Below, in pieces: positions 45,241 through 57,011 of a stretch of DNA of 64,000 nt. The translations under genes and the position numbers were made by a program. A model generated the notes under the pieces. It searched no databases and was not told the origin of the DNA. It was given only the letters and a program-made list of their open reading frames with translations. This DNA is from Cryptomeria japonica. Lineage: Eukaryota; Streptophyta; Pinopsida; Cupressales; Cupressaceae. The stretch is taken from positions 41,529,140 to 41,593,139 of the forward strand of contig NC_081411.1 in assembly GCF_030272615.1 (NCBI RefSeq). Reading direction: 5' to 3'. Positions within the stretch are counted from its first letter, which is position 1, and every line of letters starts with the position of its first letter.

Positions 45241-45560
45241 AAATATATATATATATATATATATTTTAAACTATAAAAAAATTATTTTCCATTAAAAATG
45301 ATTTAAAAAAAATTTAAAAAAACGTACTTACCGTTGAAACCCTTCCGACCAGATCTCTGAGACTTTTTGCACCCTCTTGCTTAACTCCAAGCTACTCAAT
45401 GCAAAATGAGTGGCTTGGGCGGATTTCAACACCTATATATTGCAAGGGGTTTTTGGTCGGAAACCCCTTACCATGACAACGCAACGTGGCTGCCGGATGG
45501 GGCCAAATCAGTCCGATCGGAAGGCTTCTAGTCGGAATAGGCATTATTAGTCTAAAGTGT
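45241..45560. other. AT tract and GC-rich patch with TCGG motifs
   Basis: A (TA)n run at 45245-45264 is followed by CCCTTCCGACCAGA (45350), GGTCGGAAACCCC (45453), GTGGCTGCCGGA (45488) and CCGATCGGAAGGC (45512). Similar motifs, partly inverted, lie at 32985-33120 on the other side of transposase copy B. Confidence 0.35.
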
Positions 45561-48500
45561 GACACAGATTCGTACGATCACCCTATATTAGTGTGACTGG
45601 GATCAATTTGACTCAAGTGAGTGGGTAGATACATGGATTCCATAGTATCTAACTCTATTATCTCAAACAATATTCTCTTTGCATGATGACATGGAAATTT
45701 CACTTGACTATGACTCTCTTTCAAATATTCTACAATCAAAACAAGTTTATGTAGTTGTTTCACCATAGGGGAATGATCATAATACTGGTTGGCACAATCT
45801 ATATAAGGAAAGCAAAAGATAACACAACTAATGACAAATGATGATGGGTTCATGTATTGTATAGGTCAAGTTTTGTTTTAACTTGGTTGCGAACCTATAT
45901 GCTTAGAAAGAATGACATACCTGGGTTTGAAGACTATGAAAAACCATTATCTTGTACTCACATCTTATTATAGAAATAAATGTTAAGTTATTGAAGCATC
46001 ATTCCAAACCAAGGAAAAAAATATAGACAGTTAGAAGTGTCGATCATGAAGCAATACAAGATACTCTTAAGCTAAGAGATGACCCTTTAGGAACAATTAA
46101 CTAGCATATCTAGCTCATACCGAATGGGGTAAGTATGATATTTTCCATGTCTTATTCATATTCATGTTTAATTTTAACTATTGTTGAGCGAAATGTATGT
46201 TGGAGTTTATGTTTTTGTTAATAATTCTTTAAAAATGTAGGTCTTTTTGATGAACAATACTATTGTGTCAACATTTTTCTTGAACATTGCAAGTATATTT
46301 GATGTAATTCATAAAGAGGTATTTTGATTTTTCATATTGTTTATTTTTCTTAATGATTCTTCATAGATGTAGATCTTTATTGATATGTAGACATTGCTCT
46401 ACACAAGCTTGAAGTAGGACATGAGGTTATGATGGTTGTCCTATTTTTATTAGGGTTGTCCTAGGTTCATTATGATATTCCTAGGCTCATTAGGTTCATT
46501 ATGCTTATGTATAGATGTGCATTTGTGTGAATTGTTAAGATTAAGAAGATTCTATTAAATTAATACAATCCAATGATTTGTTTCATTAAGAAACTTAGTT
46601 TTTGTCATGGCTTGGGAATGCAAGGGTTAGGAAAATCACAGGAAAATCTGATTCAACTACCATATCAAAGAAGTGGAGTTGTTCTTTTGGTTGGAGACTC
46701 TAAGGAATAGAAGATATGATGCATTGTTAATAATAACATCCCTATGGTTCATTAGGGTTATCCTATTTTCATTAGGGCTATTGTAGGTTCATTAGGACTG
46801 CCCTATTTTCATTCCAAAGAATGATCATAAAACTTTGTTGTTCACGTTGCTTATGTTTTTTAAAACATCTTGAAAAATGTAGGTTTTGATTTATATAAAA
46901 CTATCGGTCTACACAAGCTTGGAGTAGGACGTGAGGTTACAATGGCAATGCATCCAAAATTGGAGTTCATGTTACTTTCATTGTTCAATTACTTTTAGTT
47001 TGTATTCTTTCTTTAATACTAATATTTTTTTATAATATTGCAATGTAGGTGTCTTTGAGAGTAACAATGGTTGAAGTTCTACATTACAAAACAACGATAT
47101 CAAATGCACATGAATTAGTTGTGTATCTAGGATAGCTTGATAGTAGGATGCATTGATGCATTTGTACATTATAATATTGATGTAGTTGCATTGATGATAT
47201 ATGATGTATTTGTACATGATGACATTGATGTAGTTGTATTATGATGACATTAATGATGATTTTGATGAAAAAGATGCATAGACTAACAAATCTTATGTGT
47301 ATGACCTTCTTATGTATGTTCATGAATGTCATGTGTATGTGTAATCATGATTATGTGTCTAGAATGTATTTGCATAATTTGCATGTTAGTTCATTTTAGT
47401 TAGTCTTTGCATTAATTTGCATTATCATTTTTATTAGGGCTGAATATAGGCTTCTTAGTCTACATTTATCCTTCTCATCCTCATTACCATTTCATTTCTT
47501 AGGTTTGTTAGGCTTATTAGTATTGAAAATCCGAAATATATTATTGTAGAGAGGCCTCATGTGACCTTATAGGTTTGTATGTGCTCTAGATTTTGAGAAA
47601 CAACCTATAAAAGTTCACAAAAATTTTAAACTTAAGGCACTCAAGAGATAGCGTTGCTACAATATGGCATTAAAATTTTGAGTGAGTTGGGAAGCCAAAT
47701 AGAAGCATTCCTAGCATAAACTAGCCTACCTTGATGTGTTGGCACTAACAATTCATTCTCATGATGGTTTTTGCAACTGTTTGATACTTTTGACAAACCT
47801 ACTAAACCTACTAACACTGCAAACTCTTAATGTAATTAATCCTTTTATAATTACAAAGCCCATTCATTTATTTCCCTTCACCAACCTCTCTTAAATACTC
47901 CATAACATACATAAAACAAAGTTATGGCTCCTAAAAGAAATTGACTAAGCCTAAACGATCTTTCATATAGCTTACTAATCTTCAATCTGAGTAAATTTCC
48001 TTTCAAGAAAGCAATGCATTGTTTTATGCTCCAATTAAGATAGAAATTTCTTTGTACCTTCTTACTCAACTTTAATTATTTATCATATGATTTCTCCACT
48101 TCCTTCACATGTAGCTGCATTGTTGATGGTATTTTTTTGCATCATTTTGGTCCCTATGAACTTTTACAATTTAGCAACTTCTTCTTCTCCTTCTTTTATA
48201 TGATTAATGACAAAATTTATGGGTGAATTAATTGTGCAACTCTGAAAGATGTGAGAGATATTAGTATCAAAGAGAACCCATGGATTTATGAGGTTCCCAA
48301 TCCATTTCATTATGCTATTGCACTAGGTTCCTACCAATGTGAAATGTAATAGATTTGACTCTAAATGGTAAATGAATCCAAATGAAAATAAGGATGAAAG
48401 GAAAGACAAAGACTAACAAGTATATATTAAGCCTTGATGTAATCATATGTGTTCTATCTCACTTAGGTACCTTGTTTCTTCTAAAAACTTGAGGGTGTTC

Positions 48501-49984
48501 ATAGACTTAATAAGTAATCTATTTAATCATAGCCTTAGTAAGTAATTTGTTTGATTATGTAATGAAAGTTTACAAAGAGAAAAGGAGGTAGAACATGATA
48601 ATGTTTTGTAGGTATAATGTCTCACTCACATTCAAAAGTTTTGTGTATAATTAACCATACTTATTACATCTACATAAATAAAATCTTGTGGAATCCTATT
48701 GATCATGTGTTTATATGTTTGAGATGTCAAATACTTCGTAGAATACAAAACAAAAAGTTATGTCTCAAATATGTGCAAAAATGTATATCGTGTAACTCTC
48801 AAGACTAAATGAAATGGCCAAAATTGTGTCATGTTGGACCTGTGTCATGTCCTCCTCAAACATCAATTGTTAAATGGACCACACAAGTAGACATTAGTAT
48901 TTACTAATATCTCTTGTAAATATTAATATAAGATAAAATACACCATAAAATTATAAGTTAAGTCTTACTACTGCATCATCTTTCTAAGATCCAAGATCCT
49001 CCAAATCTCTGACATGCGATGATTCTCTAGGATATGCTCCAGTCTCTATTGTCTCATGTGGTACGTGCCAACCATCTAACTAACCTCATAATCAGATGTG
49101 TCAATGGGAGTCTCAATAGCCTATCCAAGAGAGCCTATGCATATGTACTTTCATATAGTGCAAGTATGTGACACACAAATTTGTAGAGTAAAGGAGGCTA
49201 TACTGACACCACTCAATCCACCAGGAGTATCAAGGTCCTATAGATAAGAAAGTGACAAGGACTGAGAAATCAAATGGCTAGTCAAAGAATGAATTACCAA
49301 TATACTCACAAGGTTGCCTCTACAATAATATTAGGGGGATGTATTGGAGGTGGGGGAGAAATATGAGAATGGGGAACATAGGAACCCTATACTACTTAGA
49401 GTATCCAAGGTCTATCATGAGACATACCTCTACCAACTCCCTAGAAATATATGATGTTAGAGTAGTTGACATGCATACTTAGGACAAACTTTGCATATAG
49501 TTTGTGAAGGAAATATATAGGGACATCAAGATTTTCGTTGGGTGGTTTATCAAAAACCATTTACCAATGATCCTAGAAGTTATTTACTATATCCTGATGT
49601 TGGCACCATTTGATAGACTATGTTGGTTTACACACATCAACAACTTGTCTAGTTATAGGATTGATAACTAATGTGGCTAATTAGGCTTTGGAAATGCCAA
49701 GATCCTTAATCTAATCATATGACAAGCCATTAGCATAGTATTACCTCATAGACTCCCGCCACAATAGAACATAATCGTGTTGCCTTATAAGGGTTAAAAA
49801 TTATTGACTCTAATGTGGTTGTCATCATGGATAGACAAGGGTGCCTAAGATATAGCTCACAAATGTTCCTCAACTTATTCAAAATAATGTCAATCAAATC
49901 CTAAATTAAGGTAGAGTTTGATGGCACAAGGTTTGGATTATTGACCATGATTGTAAGTTACCTTATTGAAATCCAAATTATTAT
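45561..49984. other. Long gene-free, AT-rich region
   Basis: No coding region is supported. It has a direct repeat of about 40 bp (TCTACACAAGCTTGRAGTAG at 46391 and 46911) in a larger diverged duplication of about 520 bp, and TTAGGGTTGTCCTA-like phrases at 46440-46500 and 46740-46810. Minus-strand frames at 48970-49980 hint at an old, many-stop coding remnant, but no family can be named. Confidence 0.4.
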
Positions 49985-50963
49985 TTTTTTTATCAATAAA
50001 TGTTACTTTTATTAATATTTTCAAAAATTTACATTTCCATCCACACCAAAATGCATCGTTCATATCTTCCAAGTACAAAATTTATCTTAGAAACTGCAAA
50101 AAAAATATAATCCCCCCAACCTTAATCTAAGTATTTTACCTACTATCCCAAACACCACCATAAACTATCAGTAAACATTTACAAAATGATACAAATTTAA
50201 GAAATAGCTTGAATGATGAAAAAAAAAACCAGACCCAGACAAAAACTAAACTACAGTAACTATTTCCTTGCCTTTCGCTCTTGCATCTCTACCACCAGAC
50301 ATTGGCTCCTCAGGTTCGCATTTCGCACTTGCATCCCAGCCACCATCCACTGCCTCCTTATGGTTATCTAAATCGTCGTTGTCTTTAGGCAGGAATTTGA
50401 TCTAGAGTGTCTGCCTTGCCTTCTTCTTCTTCGATCCACGCGGGTGACCTCATTTTCTTTTCGAAGAAAATGTCATTCTCAAGTATGAAGGTTTCAAATT
50501 ATAGGGGCCCCATTTCACCAGCTCCCGCCTAATCTCCTGTCTCACCCAAACCTTCAATATTCTTTGATACCATGCATCCCTATTTGAGCAGAGGCATGTC
50601 GAACCTCATTGTTGCACTTTGCACTCCATAAGAGATAGAGATATGGGCATAGAGGAGGGCAGAATTCACTAACGTGGAGCCAAGCACCATCCGGGTAGAC
50701 AAAGCCTTTCATTTCGTGCGTCATCTTCACGAAGATTTCAAGTCCCCCACGCCATTCTTATCTAACGTAGCTACAAACAATTCATTGTACATTTTCTTTG
50801 TTTTCAAGGTTGAAGCACCAAGCCACAAACATGGACGCAATGTGTGAGCCCTCAAGCATTCCTCCCTTAGAACAATCTTAACTCGGTTAAGAAAGTCTTT
50901 CTCCTCAAACTTGAAAGCATTTGTTAATCTCTCATCTGAGATTTGTCCGCAGAAGGCAACCAT
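49985..50963 (-). pseudogene. Retroposed transcript or LINE 3' remnant, unknown protein
   Basis: On the minus strand a 78-codon frame (50963-50727, MVAFCGQISDERL...) continues in shifted frames through GFVYPDGAWLHVSEFC, RMTFSSKRK and EEPMSGGRDARAKGKEIVTVV to a stop near 50250. Then follow about 250 bp of 3' UTR, AATAAAAG and the tail TTGATAAAAAAAATAAT at about 49985. The tail at the end of a frame-decayed coding unit with no introns indicates retroposition. The protein family is not recognised; it may be the end of another LINE ORF. Confidence 0.45.
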
Positions 50964-51346
50964 GGGTCTCGCTGGTTGTAAGGAGAAATTTGGTTGAAGT
51001 CCAAAATTAATCTACATGCTATAATTCATATTAGAAAACCTAATTTGTAATTTAAAAAATAAAAACAAATGAAAAAAAAACATAAACAAAAAAGAAAGAA
51101 AAACATCTTAACCTACCTTAGATAACTGTGGAGGTGGATTTTAATTAGAAAGATTGGGTCGCATTGGTTCTTTGTTTTGATATCTGTTTGTTTTGCCTCA
51201 TATCTTGAGGGTTTCTTCGTCGTTGTGGGTGAAAATGATCCACATTGGTTTTTTCTTTTCTTTATATGGTCATAGAGCAAACAAATATCCATTTGGATCG
51301 GATATCCGATTCAAAATAAGATATTTGTTTGCTAATGCATGCTCTT

Positions 51347-51377
<31 letters not shown>

Positions 51378-51910
51378 TGAATTGTCGACCTAACAAATAC
51401 CTGATCCAATCGAATATCAGTTAATAACCAATATCAGTTCTGCCTAGGATTTTGTCATGGCTACATTTAGTATCACCCAACCCAAGTAAAAACTCAACAC
51501 AGATTTCCACATTTTTGGGTTGATGAAAAACACATTGTTTTTTTCACCTCGCTACTTTTTGGCCCCCCATGAACCTCCACATACCCATGTGATATTTTTT
51601 CAATTATATCCATTAATCCATCCACAATTCATTTCCATACAATCTATCATAGATTCTTGCTTCAACTCTCTATTCCAACACATGATTCTTTACTCCGCAA
51701 AGGCTACAAGGATGGAGATCCAACACATTTATACTCTACGTCCTTTCTTATGACAATAAAAGCATTGTATTTCTTAAATAGATTTAATAAATTTGTTAAA
51801 ATTTGTTGTACTTGCAGCATCATCTTCTTTCGTGCATTTCTAGAACCTTCAATATTTAACCTCACAATTGGTACAATGTGCTTAGAAACTTTTCATATAT
51901 ATCCTCTTTT
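50964..51910. other. AT-rich spacer
   Basis: A (TA)n run at 51348-51371. The frames at 51193-51977 on plus are open by chance and match nothing I know. Confidence 0.4.
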
Positions 51911-52656
51911 TCAAATTGTCTCAAGACCAACATTCTTTAGAGACCATATTTTGTCATTATTATCACAACTATCATGACTTGTAGATTCTAAATCATCATT
52001 ATCTTCAACGTCATAGTTGTTTCCAAATGAAGTTTTAGATCTATCACATTTATTGAATGATTCATCAAATGAATAACACAAATCATTTGTATCACTTGAG
52101 GCATTACATAATGTAGGCTTAGAACTTAGGAATTGTTTTTCCTTTTGACATGCTATGAGAAATAGATTCAATTTATTATTTTCTTCTTTTAAATTTTAAT
52201 TCATCATTCTTTAATTAAAAATATTCCTCTTCCATCATGTTCATCTGCTTTCTCACATTTTTTTATCATCTTTTTAGCAACCTTAATAAGAGAATTCAAA
52301 TCTTCTTGTAGATCTTCACTATGTTTTTTAGCTTCCTTAAATTATTGTTCAAGGTTTTTAATTTTACATAATAATTGAGACCTCTCCATTTCTAACTCAT
52401 TTATCCTTGCTATAAATTCTTAATTATACCTTCCAACTTTCATGAAATTTTCTTTGAAAAAATCTCTTGTATGCCTTAAACACTCATTTTCATTATTGAA
52501 TCTTGCCCATTGATACACATTTACTTTAAAATAATCCAAAATTTTACTTCTCAAAATTTTAATGATAATTTCCTCTTTGCTATAATCTCCCTCCTTATGC
52601 AACAACAACCAAGGCCTTATAATGGAACCAATGTTGACAAAAAAACCTTGACCCAA
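51911..52656 (-). pseudogene. Decayed coiled-coil / Cys-rich ORF, possibly Gag-like
   Basis: Reading minus from 52656: a Trp-rich segment (WLLLHKEGDYSKEE), then a helical Lys/Glu-rich segment (ARINELEMERSQLLCKIKNLEQ) with stops, then NLFLIACQKEKQFL and an acidic Ser/Asp-rich end to 51911. The layout of a coiled coil then polar region recalls the Gag of plant Copia elements or accessory ORFs. No zinc knuckle is seen, and the identity is uncertain. Confidence 0.35.
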
Positions 52657-52882
52657 GTGTAAGGTTTAATATTCTATCATATGTAGTTGGTGTGATGCAA
52701 TTAAATGAGAGAACTTAAATATTTGCAATGGTGAGAAATAGGTATTCACTAGTTTAGATATGTAAACAAGGAATGACCCTAATTCTGAAATCAATAGATT
52801 CAACCTCACTTGTTTGACAAGTGCTAAATGTTGATTGATTTCTATTTCTCCTTTGTTTGAGTTGAAAATCAACTATGGAAAT

Positions 52883-53671
52883 TGTAGACACCCAAAATTG
52901 TCATGTCTAATTAAATAAATATTTTATTTATTTAATTATCTAAGCCTAATTCTTCTATTAATTAAATAAATCTTTATTTATTTAATTAATTCATTTATCC
53001 TCTTCTAGTCTTATTTCTTATTTAAATAAATACATTTATTTATTTAAATTATCCTTTTCCTAAATTAAATAAATATTTATTTATTTAATTGATCTCATTT
53101 CTTCTATTAATTAAATAAATCTTTATTTATTTAATTAATTCATTATCTTTTTCTACACATGACACATGTCATTCATCTCTTAATTCCTACACTACCTACC
53201 TCTTTCATTATTTTATTATTTCTTCTACCTACCCTCTAATCCTAGCCGACCTCCTTTTTACACCTCTCAATCTTATCCCTCCATTTCATATTGTGTCTTC
53301 TATTTAAGGAGATGCCTTCTTCATTATCAAACCCTAATCTACCCTAATCATTCATGCTAATGATCTTTTATGCAATTGACTACACTACGATCCTACTTGC
53401 AACCACATTCCGTTCTTTGTTGAGCTCTTGTGCACATAAAATCTGAGAGCAAATATATCAAGCAAGATCAATGGAGATAGGAAGAATGGAGATCAAAAAC
53501 CTACTGGACATGTGATGGTATGATCTTTGTGATTTCATTTGATTTGCATTGTCTTAGGTAATCTTCATATGTTATGGTGGATCTTTGTTGTTGTTAGGCT
53601 AGGGTTTTTGTGGTTGAATTCATTTAGCCTTTCAATCTTGTTATTATTGTTATCCATTTTCACCATATACA
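52883..53671 (+). mobile_element. Solo LTR (789 bp), TSD GAAAT
   Basis: It starts TGTAGACACCCAAAATTG and ends CACCATATACA, flanked by the exact 5-bp duplication GAAAT (52878-52882 and 53672-53676). It is the same family as, and inverted relative to, the LTR in LINE copy 2 at 39794-40570, with which it shares long near-identical blocks. Four TTAATTAAATAAAT-type blocks lie in the first 250 bp. No ORF. Confidence 0.93.
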
Positions 53672-53676
53672 GAAAT

Positions 53677-54310
53677 ATGTAAATTAAATTCAAGATCTAG
53701 GGCTAAGGATGTGAAATTGATAGTAATAAGCATACACAGTTTGTCTCAGATTGGATATGTAGACACAATATAAAGATTTGGGAATAGAAAGCAAAGAACA
53801 TAATGTTTATGAAATCTAGGCTCAAAATTGTAGGACTATGGTGCTTGGAGTGCCCTTGTCCACAAAGTGTCATATGTAGACAAATGATATCTTTTCAAGA
53901 TCAAGATGTTGTTCTGAGTAATTCCCGGAAGTTTCACCAAAAAAGTGTTGAACAATGGTTCTTGGGGTGACCTTGTCCTCCGATTTTTGTCTTTGCAAAA
54001 GTTGGTTATGTGTGTCTGAGTTTGCTCTTTCCAAATTTGTATTTTATGTCTCTAGACCCTGTCACTTGCACATATAAAGGAGGAAAATGGCATTGTTAAT
54101 AGAGTTTTCCTAGGTCAAACCTCAATTTTGGAATTAAGCCTATAATTGAATTGAAATTGAAAGGAAAGATCTAAAGTAAAATGTTGAATATTATACCTCA
54201 AGCTTGCTAAATTTGATGATGGTTGATGACGAAATGCTCTTTGAATGTAATCACAAGTGTTGATCCAATAACATGACATGAAAAAACGTTAAAGAATTGA
54301 TCATGAAAGC
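53677..54310 (-). mobile_element. Partial LTR related to the one at 25506-26729
   Basis: TTTCCTAGGTCAAACC, then a GATGATGGTTGATGACGAAATG segment and a GACATGAAAAA segment, follow the same order as 26013-26170. It is truncated on the right by the Copia LTR at 54311. Confidence 0.5.
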
Positions 54311-57011
54311 TGTTGAGCACACAACAGGATTGAGAGGGGGTTGAATCAGTTCAAATCTATAACACAACTTTATTTTTGATCTATTAAACTTCAAACCATA
54401 CCTAGCATATTACTTTAATAAAATCATAAAAGTGCAATACACAATCAACTCATGAACACCAAATTTACGTAGAAAACCCAAGAAGGTAAAAACAATGATG
54501 AAAATTGAAGAGGGGAAAATCTAAGCTAATGGTTAGTTGCATAAATCATATATAAAACACCAAAAGCATTCCAAGAAATAAACAAACAACCATTTTACCT
54601 AAATATTCACTTCTTCCTTTGATTGAGCTTGATGAAGTGGAAAGTGCCCTTTGCTCCACTTGATTTGCTCCTTGGATGAGGGATTGTGGATTTCTCTCTA
54701 CTACACAACAAGATAGGATTGATTCAAATGGTGGATGTAGGTGATATGTTGCATGAGGCAATTAATTGGCTATCATAACAATGTGAAAAATATGGATTAC
54801 AAGACTCAAATGAGGAGCATAAGATTGCATAAAAGGTGGATGATTTGTGAGGGCAGGAGACTCCAATTTGTAGATTGGAGGGGGCTAAAATGGAGGGACA
54901 ATATTAATTGGGAAGGAAGGGTTAGGATTGAAATAAAGTGGGAGAGGATTGCGAGGACAAAGGGAGAGATCCAAGATATTTTCCATAAAGGCATTTCTTG
55001 TCTGCACACTTCTCAAGTACATGGGGAAGAGTTCCCCAAGCACATTGGGAATAGAAAAAGGAATATAAAATTCCTTGGGAGAGGACAAAGGAATTGAAAA
55101 TTCCAAAATAGAAGATTGTGTGGGGATAATAAATGGAGAAAGGAATTAAAAATTCCTTGGGAAGAGGAGGCATGGGAATGTGCAAGGATTTGACATTCCT
55201 TGGAAGAGGCAAAGTTGGTGCATTTAAGGTTTGGAGGGTGAGATGAGAAAAACCATTTATGGAAATGAGTTGACCCATGATTAGGAGGACAAATTAGGTG
55301 GCTTGATGAAGGATTGGGATGCAAGTGGGAAAGTTAGGAGGATGTGACATGAGAGAGAATCAGTGAAGGAATACAAAATTGGGAGAATGATAAGTATGAT
55401 TAGGATATAATTAATTAAGCTAGATAATAGGATTAAGAAGAGTGATTTGTAGGAATCACATAATTAGCTTAGTTAATTAAAAAAACTTAACTAATAGAGG
55501 TTTAGAAGAAATAAAGTTGGCTGAAATGATTTTAGAGGACTAGGGAAAAATTAATTTTGATAAATTAATTATAAAGCTATAGTGATAAGATTAATTAAAT
55601 TTGATTTAATTAATCCTAAGAAGAAGGGGATCAACACAATTAAATTGATTAATCATGTGGAAAGACTTAAATTAATTAAATAATAATTTCATCAATTTTA
55701 GATGTCTACAAAAATCACACTCCAATATAGATATATATGATTATGATGATTAAGCCACGAGACGGGGATGTCATTGCTCTAGACTTCCTAGATAAGACAC
55801 ACAACCTTAGGGAAATATATAAAGGAAAATTGCACAACTGAAACTCACTGCTTCGAGACAAAATATAGAGAGCTTCCCAGAGAGACACGTTGTCTTTCAA
55901 TAGGAATAGATGAACTAAAAATGAATAGGATCTCGTGATCATGAAATTGACCTTGAACCTTTGTGTCAAGTGTCCAATATCATGGCAAATACATCTGACC
56001 TCAAACTCTGTTACCAAACACTATCACATATCTTCTCAACTAGCTTTCATGCATCTTTTCTATGAAATATGTTTACATATCATTCACATTCACATCACAT
56101 AATTTTAAACATATCCCACTCTTCTATGCACTTCAACACATAAATTTACTCATCCTTATATACAAAGGTGTTCATTAAAATTCTCAACTAGGTTAGCCCA
56201 AAATAGAGTATATATAATTACATAAACTAGGCCATCCAGACCACTGGTCCACTCTAGGAGAAAGAGGGGACCCAAAATCAGCACCACACACCCTTCTAAT
56301 TTTATTCCAATTAACCACATACCCTAACACATCTTCCAAAGCTAGTTCCAAATGAAATGTGTAGATAAACAATAAAACTTAGAAACTAGTTGGCCCAAAA
56401 ATATCTTCTAATGCAAATTACTTAATGTAGATCTCCGCACACCATGGCGAAACCAAAAAATATATTCTAACTCAACCTCCGATGCATATATAGACCAAAA
56501 AAAGAATGATCCAAACAAGATAATCCATCTAGGCACATTGAGACCCAACACAATTGACCATTCTAAGCACAAATGAACATAACTCACTTGCAAAATAAAA
56601 ACAATACTAGAAATTCAAACTAGAACACTGCACGGACCAAATAAGCATGTCATCCAAACCACAACACTTGAATTCTCATATCTAGAAGCCACCAAGTAAA
56701 TTTTAGACCAATATGTGAGACACTCTCACCATAAGAGAAAAAAAACAATTAATCTCATCATCTAAGCAACTTGAAGATCTGCACTCTTTCCTACCTATTA
56801 TAACTTATACTACATTGATCATCTACAAACTCCTTATGTAAGCACAAAATCTTCACCAGGCAATATGAAAACATCTGAACACTCAATACCAAACCAAATA
56901 TATCATTGAACATTTATCACCAACTATCAACAATAGTAGTTTGCACAACACAAGACCATATCCAGACCAACAAGTTTGACATCAGTGACAACATAACTCA
57001 AATTTCCAACA
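54311..57011 (-). mobile_element. Copia element 1, 3' LTR (with a nested insertion)
   Basis: On the minus strand the LTR starts TGTTGGAAATTTGAG at 57011 right after a polypurine tract. It ends GATTCAACCCCCTCTCAATC...GCTCAACA at 54311, the common end of plant Copia LTRs. It also holds the phrase GGTTTTCTACGTAAATTTGG shared with the LTR at 22616-23914. A solo LTR (54506-55710) is inserted, so the original LTR was about 1.5 kb. Confidence 0.7.
54506..55710 (-). mobile_element. Solo LTR (1,205 bp) nested in the Copia 1 LTR
   Basis: On the minus strand it begins TGTAGACATCTAAAATTG and ends CCCCTCTTCA, with AAAAT duplicated on both sides (54501-54505 and 55711-55715 on plus). Joining the flanks restores a continuous Copia LTR phrase. 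The start resembles the TGTAGACACC family. Open frames in it are low-complexity. Confidence 0.65.

Noticed and set aside
45578-45853. 91-codon minus-strand ORF
   Set aside because: No recognisable motif, no neighbour supporting it, and AT-biased composition like the surroundings.
54806-55324. Minus-strand ORFs rich in Ser, Pro, Phe and Leu
   Set aside because: They lie inside a solo LTR with a clear target duplication and match no protein.
54311-55710. Single 1.4-kb solo LTR
   Set aside because: The left end is the end of a Copia LTR (57011 to 54311). The inserted LTR is 54506-55710, with AAAAT duplicated.
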